Assembly: GCA_003518205.1 (NCBI GenBank)
Contig: DOZC01000028.1
Location: 4,131-19,360 of the forward strand
Origin: Minisyncoccota bacterium
GTDB taxonomy: Bacteria > Patescibacteriota > Microgenomatia > UBA1400 > PJMF01
Direction of reading: 5' to 3'
DNA: 15,230 bases
The notes under the pieces were generated by a model. That model did no database searches, was not told where the DNA came from, and saw only the letters and a program-made list of their open reading frames with translations. Positions 7,502 to 13,573 of the stretch are shown here, piece after piece; position 1 is the stretch's first letter; each line of letters starts with the position of its first letter. Both the position numbers and the translations under genes were made by a program.

Positions 7502-8239
7502 TTAGGGATGAGCTTGACTGGCCGCCACGACTCTGGCAAATTGAGTCCCATCCAAAGCCGCCGTGCCAATAATTGCTCCCTCACTTACCAACAAATATTC
7601 GAGAATCGTCAACTCATCGACACTGCCGCCATACAAGCATTTAGTGCTCGAGCCAAAAGCCGAACGGATCTTTTGAAACATTTCAGTCACCTGAGCCACC
7701 CCAGGATGTTTTCCCGTCCCAATGGCCTCAGTTGGCTCATAAGCCACAGTCAGCGGTTGATTGGCAAGTGAACCCAAACTCTGAGCTTGAGATTTAATTT
7801 GAGCTTGATCCACACAAATAATTGGCCGAGCAGGTAAGTCTAAAACTTGATCTATCTTGGCTGCCACAGATTGATCGGTTTCCTGAAAATACCGGCGACG
7901 TTCGCTGTGACCTAAAATCACTGTGCTGGGTTTGAGCCACGCCAGATTTTGTCCTGCCACGGCTCCGGTATATGAGCCCGCTCCATACTGACTAATATCT
8001 TGAATTCCCAGTTCAAAACCAGCTCCAGCTTCGCAGCGATTTTGCCAAACAGCTTGCAATTGATCAATTTCAAGGCGCACTAGTGCCAACAGGGGAAAAC
8101 TTGGAGCGATGACAATTTGCTGGCGGAGTTTTTGTCCTGCCAATAATCGCTCTAGCTCTGCTTTGAAAGCCTCAAACCAATTCTTGGTAGTGGCCGCATT
8201 TTTATTGGCTTTCCAATTAGCAATTAGAAGTTGGGACAT
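7502..8239 (-). CDS. tpiA: Triosephosphate isomerase
   Basis: Interconverts dihydroxyacetone phosphate and glyceraldehyde 3-phosphate in glycolysis. From the ATG at 8239 it is 245 residues, the normal length. All key residues are visible: K10 in IANWKAN, catalytic H111 in ILGHSERRRYF, catalytic E168 in AYEPTEAIGTGK (loop 6), the phosphate-binding YGGSV (203-207) and IIGTAAL near the end. An in-frame ATG at 8266 would add nine non-conserved residues (MVLKGYTNY). The start at 8239 fits the family and lies 6 bases after a TATACT box. The loop-6 hinge reads PTE instead of the usual bacterial PVW. The gene heads the minus-strand glycan run and is divergent from the helicase gene. Confidence 0.95.
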   Translation of the reverse strand: MSQLLIANWKANKNAATTKNWFEAFKAELERLLAGQKLRQQIVIAPSFPLLALVRLEIDQLQAVWQNRCEAGAGFELGIQDISQYGAGSYTGAVAGQNLAWLKPSTVILGHSERRRYFQETDQSVAAKIDQVLDLPARPIICVDQAQIKSQAQSLGSLANQPLTVAYEPTEAIGTGKHPGVAQVTEMFQKIRSAFGSSTKCLYGGSVDELTILEYLLVSEGAIIGTAALDGTQFARVVAASQAHP

Positions 8240-8245
8240 ATAGTT

Positions 8246-8251
8246 AGTATA
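8246..8251 (-). promoter_or_regulatory. -10 box for the tpiA-led operon, probably leaderless
   Basis: On the minus strand TATACT ends 6 bases before the ATG of triosephosphate isomerase at 8239. A start point about seven bases downstream would fall at or next to the A of the ATG. No good -35 hexamer is seen at a 16-18 base spacing (the 17-base position reads GGAGGA), so the call rests on the -10 box and on similar spacing at two other genes here. Confidence 0.5.
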
Positions 8252-8289
8252 CCCCTTGAGAACCAAAATCCTCCATTCAAGAGTGCAGT

Positions 8290-10395
8290 ATGTATCGCGA
8301 CCTAATCACGCGGGGTTCATTGGCTTATGATACCATCACCTATGTGACTCATCTGCTCGAGCAACTTCAAACTTTAAACTCTCAACAGCAAGCCGCAGTT
8401 CAGCATCTGGCTGGGCCAGCCATTGTTTTGGCTGGAGCAGGAAGTGGTAAAACTCGAGTTTTAACCACCAGAGTGGCTTGGCTGATTGAGCATCAAAAAG
8501 TGGCAGCCGAAACTATTTTGCTAGTCACATTCACCAATAAAGCTGCCGGCGAAATGACTCGCCGCGTGACCGAGCTAACTGGCGCCAAACTGCCATTTTC
8601 AGGCACCTTTCACAGTCTTTGCGCCAGGATTTTACGACGCGAAGCCCCCGGTGTAGGTTTGAATCACGATTTCAGCATTTATGACTCTGATGATCAAACT
8701 GCCTTGATTTCAAGAATCTTTAAAAGCCACGGATTTGACCCCAAAAAATTTAAACCTCTGGCTGTCAAATCTGCCATTTCTCAAGCCAAAAATGAGTTGT
8801 TATCACCGAGTGAATATGAAGCTTTGGCAGCTGATGATTATCAGGGTTTTGTAGCTCGAGTTTTTCGAATTTATCAAACTGAACTTTTAAAGCAACAGGC
8901 GGTGGATTTTGATGATTTATTGGGATTGACGGTGCAACTTTTTCAACAAAACCAAGCTGTTTTAGGCAAATACCAAAATTTGCTTCACCATATTTTGGTA
9001 GATGAATATCAAGACACCAACAAAGCTCAATATTTATTAACTCAACTTTTGGCAGTACCTCAAAATAATCTTTATGTGGTAGGGGATTTTGCTCAAAGTA
9101 TTTATGCTTGGAGAGGAGCTGATTTTCGCAATCTTCACCGCTTAAAACAAGATTTTCCTGATATCACCGAGTATCGTTTGGAACGCAACTATCGTTCCAC
9201 TCAACCCATTTTGGATGCCGCTTCCCAAGTTATTTCCGTGAATACTTCCCATCCAGTTTTAAAACTCTGGACTGATCGCCCTACTGACACCAAGCTGCAA
9301 CTTATTAATGTTGATACTGGGGAAGGGGAGGCTGAGCAAGTCACCCGACTGATTCAACAAAATCGAGCTGAGTTTGATTATCGTGATGTGGCGATTCTTT
9401 ATCGCACCAATGCTCAATCTCGGCCTTTTGAAGAAGCTTTTGTCAAAACCGGCATTCCTTATCGCTTGGTGGGAGGCACTAAATTTTATGAACGCAAAGA
9501 AGTCAAAGACGTTTTAGCATATTTGCGTTGGCTGACCAATCCTCTGGACGAAGTTAGTTTGGGACGAATTGAAAAGTTAGGCAAGCGCAAGCTGGCTAGT
9601 TTTATCACCTGGGCCGAAACCCATCGAGCTAGCTTGATTGCTCAACCACCCCTAACTCAACTTGAAACTATTTTAACCATCAGCCATTATCAAGATCAGT
9701 TTGATCCAAAGGATGAACAAGATGCAGCGCGATTAGAGAACCTCCAAGAATTACTTAATGTCGCCAACCAATTCCCAGCCACTACCCAATTTTTAGAAAA
9801 TGTGGCTTTGGTTCAAGACGGTCACCTTCACGACCTACCCGAAGGTGAAACTCCCAATGCCATTACCTTAATGAGCCTTCATTCTGCCAAAGGCTTGGAG
9901 TTTCCAGTGGTGTTTTTGGTGGGCATGGAAGAGGGTTTGCTGCCTCATTCCCGCTCGCTTTGGGATAAAGATCAGATGGAAGAGGAACGGCGGTTGTGTT
10001 ATGTCGGTATTACTCGAGCTAAAGATCAACTTTATTTTGTTTATGCCAATAAACGCTGGATTTACGGCTCGAGCAGTTACACCACCCGAAGTCGATTTTT
10101 AAACGATATCGCTCCAGAATTATTGGATCAAAAAGTGACCAGAACCACTCCAACTCAGGGAAAGCAGTGGTTTAAAACTGGCGATGATGATAATCAAGAT
10201 TCACCCAAAAATTTTGGCCACTTTAATGGCGGAGATCGATTTGCCGCTGGCAAAACCATTCCAAACTGGAGCGAGCGCTGGAATTCCCATCCCACCCCAC
10301 CGAAATCTAAGCCAGGTAGACACATCGTTCTGGATGATGATATCGAAGCTTTACTCAATGATGAACTGGATGTGGGAGAGTTTTTGAAGCGATAA
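8290..10395 (+). CDS. UvrD/PcrA-like superfamily 1A DNA helicase
   Basis: ATP-driven 3'-5' DNA helicase for repair and replication-fork maintenance, 701 residues. Motifs in order: Q motif LNSQQQAAV (29-37), Walker A GAGSGKT (49-55), Ia TFTNKAAGEM (80-89), GTFHSLCARIL, Walker B VDEYQDT (237-243), motif III GDFAQSIYAWRGAD (265-278), LERNYRST, motif V SLHSAKGLEF (529-538), GMEEGLLPH, and motif VI EEERRLCYVGITRAKD (564-579). The 2B subdomain between RIEKL (426-430) and ENLQELL (483-489) is short, and the usual GIG DNA-binding hairpin is not recognisable. The C-terminus ends in an Asp/Glu-rich segment and FLKR, with no Tudor-like RNA-polymerase-binding domain. The ATG at 8290 gives the longest form. 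A GTG at 8344 (MTHLLEQLQ), 12 bases after TATGAT, begins closer to family N-termini and may be the true start. No Shine-Dalgarno sequence precedes either. Confidence 0.93.
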   Translation: MYRDLITRGSLAYDTITYVTHLLEQLQTLNSQQQAAVQHLAGPAIVLAGAGSGKTRVLTTRVAWLIEHQKVAAETILLVTFTNKAAGEMTRRVTELTGAKLPFSGTFHSLCARILRREAPGVGLNHDFSIYDSDDQTALISRIFKSHGFDPKKFKPLAVKSAISQAKNELLSPSEYEALAADDYQGFVARVFRIYQTELLKQQAVDFDDLLGLTVQLFQQNQAVLGKYQNLLHHILVDEYQDTNKAQYLLTQLLAVPQNNLYVVGDFAQSIYAWRGADFRNLHRLKQDFPDITEYRLERNYRSTQPILDAASQVISVNTSHPVLKLWTDRPTDTKLQLINVDTGEGEAEQVTRLIQQNRAEFDYRDVAILYRTNAQSRPFEEAFVKTGIPYRLVGGTKFYERKEVKDVLAYLRWLTNPLDEVSLGRIEKLGKRKLASFITWAETHRASLIAQPPLTQLETILTISHYQDQFDPKDEQDAARLENLQELLNVANQFPATTQFLENVALVQDGHLHDLPEGETPNAITLMSLHSAKGLEFPVVFLVGMEEGLLPHSRSLWDKDQMEEERRLCYVGITRAKDQLYFVYANKRWIYGSSSYTTRSRFLNDIAPELLDQKVTRTTPTQGKQWFKTGDDDNQDSPKNFGHFNGGDRFAAGKTIPNWSERWNSHPTPPKSKPGRHIVLDDDIEALLNDELDVGEFLKR

Positions 10396-10433
10396 ATATT
10401 ACCGACGCCAAATTCAATCTGTCAAATCCAAAC

Positions 10434-10462
10434 CTGACAACCGCTGTCTAACCTCGTATAAT
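10434..10462 (+). promoter_or_regulatory. Sigma-70-type promoter for the femAB-like/pyrH pair
   Basis: CTGACA at 10434-10439 and TATAAT at 10457-10462 are separated by an ideal 17 bases. This matches the housekeeping consensus at 11 of 12 positions. Transcription should begin near 10469, giving a leader of about 32 bases before the ATG at 10501. The leader holds GGAGA at 10474-10478, which is too far from the ATG for a normal Shine-Dalgarno site. The promoter separates this pair from the helicase gene. Confidence 0.8.
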
Positions 10463-10500
10463 GATCTCTCACCGGAGACAAACATCTCAAAACTTACTGT

Positions 10501-11619
10501 ATGTTGATTCGAGCCCTCAGAGAAGAAGAACAGGACCTTTACAATCAGGTAGTGGCTCATCCACTGCAATCATGGCAGTGGGGGGAGTTTCGCAAAAAAA
10601 CTGGCGTTAAAATTGCCCGCATTGGTTTTTTTAATCAAGGCAAACTTCAAAAAGCCCTCCAGGTTTCTTTCCATCCCCTGCCAATTATTGGTCGAACTTT
10701 GGGCTATTTGCCTAAAGGACCAACCCCTGATGAAGATCAGCTGGCCGCCTTAAAACAACTCGGAGATCAAAATCAAGCTTTGTTTATTAAACTTGAACCT
10801 GATTTGGCCAGAACTTGTGACTCGGAATCAATTAAATCTGATCAAGAAAAATTTGACTCACTTCAAGAATTTCTCACCAGCCATGACGGCGTTGCTGGTC
10901 GACCTCTTTTTACTAAATACACTTTTAAACTTGATCTCACCCCAACAGAGGAGATTTTGTTTGCCGGTTTGAGCTCAAAAACCCGCTACAACGTTAATTT
11001 GGCAGTAAAAAAAGGCGTCAAGGTTTACGAAAACACCTCACTGGAAGGCATGGAGCAATACCTAGAAATTTTGGCGGAGACCACAGAGCGCCAAGGTTTT
11101 TATGCCCATAGTCCCAGCTATTTTCGTCAAATGTGGGAATCATTAGGTCAAACTAATATGCTGCACATTTTTCATGCAGTTTACGAAAATACTATCGTGG
11201 CATCATGGATTATGTTTGTTTTTAACGGAGTGCTTTATTATCCCTATGGAGCTTCGCGCTCGGTTCATCGCGATGTCATGGCCAGTAATCTTTTAATGTG
11301 GGAGATGATTCGCTGGGGCAAAACTCAAAATTGTCAGCAGTTTGACATGTGGGGCTCACTTGGTCCCAATCCCGACGAGACCAATCCTTGGTTTGGATTT
11401 CATCGCTTCAAAAAAGGCTATGGCGGTCAACTCCAAGAATTTATCGGGACTTATGATTTTGTTTTGGATTTTCCAATTTACAAACTTTTCCGATTAGCCG
11501 ATGACCTGCGCTGGAAACTTCTCAGACTCAAAACCAAATTTTCGCCCTTAATCAATCCTTTTTTAGCTACTATTTCTCAAACTAAAGCAAATTTAAAATC
11601 CAGAAAGGTTTCCTCATGA
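10501..11619 (+). CDS. FemA/FemB-like aminoacyltransferase (peptidoglycan bridge formation)
   Basis: A 372-residue member of the FemABX/GNAT-fold group. These enzymes add amino acids from aminoacyl-tRNA to the lipid-linked peptidoglycan stem peptide at the cytoplasmic membrane face. Family landmarks are PLQSWQWGEF (21-30), LGYLPKGPTPD (68-77), LSSKTRYNVNLAVKKGV (157-173), RQGFYAHSPSYF (197-208), YYPYGASR (246-253), and the block with FDMWGSL and GFHRFKKGYGG (281-309). It appears to lack the long coiled-coil arm of staphylococcal FemA, as in FemX-like proteins. Which amino acid it adds is unknown. A strong promoter precedes it. Its TGA overlaps the pyrH ATG by four bases (ATGA), implying translational coupling. 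Confidence 0.87.
   Translation: MLIRALREEEQDLYNQVVAHPLQSWQWGEFRKKTGVKIARIGFFNQGKLQKALQVSFHPLPIIGRTLGYLPKGPTPDEDQLAALKQLGDQNQALFIKLEPDLARTCDSESIKSDQEKFDSLQEFLTSHDGVAGRPLFTKYTFKLDLTPTEEILFAGLSSKTRYNVNLAVKKGVKVYENTSLEGMEQYLEILAETTERQGFYAHSPSYFRQMWESLGQTNMLHIFHAVYENTIVASWIMFVFNGVLYYPYGASRSVHRDVMASNLLMWEMIRWGKTQNCQQFDMWGSLGPNPDETNPWFGFHRFKKGYGGQLQEFIGTYDFVLDFPIYKLFRLADDLRWKLLRLKTKFSPLINPFLATISQTKANLKSRKVSS
11602..11608 (+). promoter_or_regulatory. Shine-Dalgarno site for pyrH
   Basis: AGAAAGG lies 7 bases before the pyrH ATG at 11616, inside the end of the femAB-like gene. It fixes this start and fits the ATGA stop/start overlap. It is one of only two clear ribosome binding sites in the window. 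Confidence 0.6.
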
Positions 11620-12356
11620 CAGCTCCTAGGTTTAAACGCATTATGCTCAAAGTTGGTGGTGAGTCACTGCTCGGCGACCAACCCTACGGCATTGATCCTA
11701 AAGCGGCTCTCCAGGTCGCTGAAAAAATTCGAGGTATTTATCAGCGTCACATTCAAATTGCCGTGGTGATTGGCGGCGGAAATATTTTTCGAGGTTTAGC
11801 CGGTTCAAAAGGTGGTATTGAGCGCGCTACGGCCGATTACATGGGCATGTTGGCTACAGTCATGAATGGCATGGCATTGCAAGATGCTTTGGAAAAAATC
11901 GGCGTCCCCACCAGAATGCAATCTGCTCTTCAAATGCCGGCTGTGGCGGAAAATTTTATTCGCCGCAAGGCGATTCGAAATATGGAAAAGGGGAGAGTAG
12001 TTATTTTGTCAGCTGGCACTGGCGTACCCTACGTCACTACGGATACCGGTGCTTCACTTCATGCTCTGGAGCTCAAATGTGACGTTTTAATGAAGGCCAC
12101 CAAAGTGGATGGAATTTATGACAAAGATCCTCAAAAATATCCTGACGCCAAACGCTTTAAAACTTTGAATTTTAAAGATGCCGTGGGTGTGGAAAGTATC
12201 GAGGTGATGGACACGGCTGCCATGGCCATGTCCAAAGACAACAACATGCCGGTGATGGTATTTGAGCTCTTTGAAAGCAATAACTTGGAAGCTGCCGTTG
12301 ATGGTCAAGATGTCGGCACCTATGTCAGCAATGATGTTAAAACCGAGTTAGCCTAA
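11616..12356 (+). CDS. pyrH: UMP kinase
   Basis: Bacterial-type UMP kinase of the amino-acid-kinase fold, 246 residues (usual about 240). It phosphorylates UMP to UDP with ATP and so feeds RNA, CTP and UDP-sugar synthesis. Visible motifs are LKVGGESLLG (11-20, the KxSGEA equivalent), VIGGGNIFRG (51-60), TADYMGMLATVMNGMALQD (72-90) with the hexamer/GTP-site helix, AGTGVPYVTTDT for UMP binding, and LMKATKVDGIYDKDP. The Ser of the usual SGE is Gly here. In most bacteria pyrH lies with rpsB, tsf and frr. Here it overlaps a peptidoglycan gene and is followed by GAPDH, with no frr in view. UDP-sugars for wall synthesis give a loose functional link, by inference. Confidence 0.96.
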   Translation: MTAPRFKRIMLKVGGESLLGDQPYGIDPKAALQVAEKIRGIYQRHIQIAVVIGGGNIFRGLAGSKGGIERATADYMGMLATVMNGMALQDALEKIGVPTRMQSALQMPAVAENFIRRKAIRNMEKGRVVILSAGTGVPYVTTDTGASLHALELKCDVLMKATKVDGIYDKDPQKYPDAKRFKTLNFKDAVGVESIEVMDTAAMAMSKDNNMPVMVFELFESNNLEAAVDGQDVGTYVSNDVKTELA

Positions 12357-12411
12357 ATCAACTTGAGCTCAACTTCAGACTAGAACCTGGTATTAACTCT
12401 CTTGGGTTTGC

Positions 12412-12417
12412 TATAGT
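12412..12417 (+). promoter_or_regulatory. Probable -10 box for GAPDH
   Basis: TATAGT lies 30 bases before the GAPDH ATG. No clear -35 hexamer stands at 16-18 bases (the 17-base position reads GGTATT), so this is only a moderate call. The 91-base gap after pyrH also holds the palindrome TTGAGCTCAA (12363-12372), which has no T-run and is not an intrinsic terminator. Confidence 0.45.
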
Positions 12418-12426
12418 GGGAGGATC

Positions 12427-12435
12427 ATGAAATAA
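12427..12435 (+). other. Two-codon upstream ORF (Met-Lys-stop) ahead of GAPDH
   Basis: ATG AAA TAA begins 9 bases after the TATAGT box, close to the expected transcription start. It is in the GAPDH frame, and its TAA overlaps the Shine-Dalgarno sequence TAAGGAG at 12433-12439. It may be chance. If the message starts here, a ribosome could begin on this leaderless ATG, stop at once and restart at GAPDH. Confidence 0.25.
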
Positions 12436-12439
12436 GGAG
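12433..12439 (+). promoter_or_regulatory. Strong Shine-Dalgarno site for GAPDH
   Basis: TAAGGAG is 8 bases before the ATG at 12448. It is the best anti-Shine-Dalgarno match in the window and suggests high expression of this glycolytic gene. Confidence 0.8.
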
Positions 12440-12447
12440 TTGCAATT

Positions 12448-13497
12448 ATGAAAACTTTTGGCATCAATGGTTTGGGCAGGATTGGCCGCACCGCCGTGCG
12501 AGTTTGGTGGCGGCATCATCGTGATCAGCTGGATCTCAAACTCATCAACACCTCCGGCTCAATGGAGGTGGCTGACTGGGCTCACTTACTCAAGTACGAC
12601 ACCAACTACGGCCAGTTTGGCGCCAATGTCACCGCCGTTCAAACTCAAAGTCGTAAAGCCGCAACTGAAATCAATCCTGTGATCGGCACCATTACCATTT
12701 CCGAAGCTGGAGCCACTCACGAAATTACTATTACAGCAGAGCGTGACCCGGCTAAAATTCCCTGGGGTCAATATCAAGTCGAAACCGTCATCGAGGCTAC
12801 AGGCAAATTTGTCACCGCTGAAGCTGCCGGAGCTCACTTGACCGCCGGCGCCAAAACCGTTATTTTAGCCGCCCCCGCCAAAGGTGAGGGTTTCAGCATG
12901 TCGGTGATTGGGGTGAATGATTTTGACTCTCAAAATCCACTGCGTTCTAACGCCTCCTGCACCACCAACTGCATCGCTCCAGTAGCTCAAGTGATGGTGA
13001 AACAATTTGGCGTGGCTAAAGCCCTGCTCAACACGATTCACTCATACACCGATGACCAAAACCTTCAAGATAACTCTCATAAGGATTTGCGCCGAGCTCG
13101 CAGTGCGGCCGAGAATATCTGTCCCACTACTACCGGAGCCGCCAAAGCTGCCGGAGAAGTTATTCCTGAACTCAAGGGTTTATTCGATGGTCTGGCTGTG
13201 CGAGTTCCGACTCCGGTCGGTTCGCTCTCTGACATGGTTTTTGTCACCCAAAAACCCGTTACCAAGGAGGAGGTTAATGCCGTCCTCATCGCCGCCAGTC
13301 AACTGCCCAAATGGCAGGGCATTTTAGCGGTCACCTCAGATCCGATTGTATCTTCAGATATTATTGGTCGCAGTGAATCTTCCATCGTGGATTTAAACTT
13401 AACTCAAGTTATCGGCGGTGATTTGGTCAGAGTTGTGAGCTGGTACGACAATGAGTATGGTTATTGTTGCCGACTGATTGAACAGATTGACAGATAA
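12448..13497 (+). CDS. gap: Glyceraldehyde-3-phosphate dehydrogenase (type I)
   Basis: Oxidises and phosphorylates glyceraldehyde 3-phosphate to 1,3-bisphosphoglycerate in glycolysis. It is a 349-residue cytosolic enzyme, slightly longer than the usual 330-340. The Rossmann motif is GINGLGRIGR (5-14). Catalytic C171 is in SNASCTTNC (168-175) and catalytic H198 in NTIHSYTDDQ. The S-loop runs through HKDLRRARSAAENICPTTTGAAKA (211-234), followed by VRVPTPVGSLSD (251-262) and the C-terminal WYDNEYGY. After strand 2 the usual Asn-Asp reads N34-T35-S36-G37, so the Asp that binds the NAD ribose is missing and the loop is about two residues longer. This may affect NAD/NADP preference. The start is fixed by the Shine-Dalgarno site. 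It is convergent with nothing, and the trigger factor gene follows 76 bases later. Confidence 0.96.
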   Translation: MKTFGINGLGRIGRTAVRVWWRHHRDQLDLKLINTSGSMEVADWAHLLKYDTNYGQFGANVTAVQTQSRKAATEINPVIGTITISEAGATHEITITAERDPAKIPWGQYQVETVIEATGKFVTAEAAGAHLTAGAKTVILAAPAKGEGFSMSVIGVNDFDSQNPLRSNASCTTNCIAPVAQVMVKQFGVAKALLNTIHSYTDDQNLQDNSHKDLRRARSAAENICPTTTGAAKAAGEVIPELKGLFDGLAVRVPTPVGSLSDMVFVTQKPVTKEEVNAVLIAASQLPKWQGILAVTSDPIVSSDIIGRSESSIVDLNLTQVIGGDLVRVVSWYDNEYGYCCRLIEQIDR

Positions 13498-13560
13498 CCT
13501 CAGCAGCGACCAACTCAATTAAATTTTGCCATTATCTAGTGGACGCAAAGAAATTTAAGG

Positions 13561-13566
13561 TATAAT
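13561..13566 (+). promoter_or_regulatory. -10 box for trigger factor, probably leaderless
   Basis: A perfect TATAAT ends 7 bases before the ATG at 13574, so the transcript should begin at or next to the start codon. No Shine-Dalgarno sequence lies between. The best -35-like hexamer, TGGACG at 13540-13545, is at a poor 15-base spacing. Confidence 0.6.
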
Positions 13567-13573
13567 CTGGCCC

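Noticed and set aside
7508..7771. 87-residue plus-strand frame
   Set aside because: It is antisense to triosephosphate isomerase across its catalytic and phosphate-binding motifs and is a shadow frame.
5390..11619. Recoded TGA (Gracilibacteria/SR1-type code)
   Set aside because: TGA ends both the GT2 gene and the femAB-like gene at family-typical lengths, and no gene here needs TGA read as glycine.
12363..12372. Palindrome TTGAGCTCAA after pyrH as terminator
   Set aside because: The stem is only five base pairs with no loop and no T-run follows.
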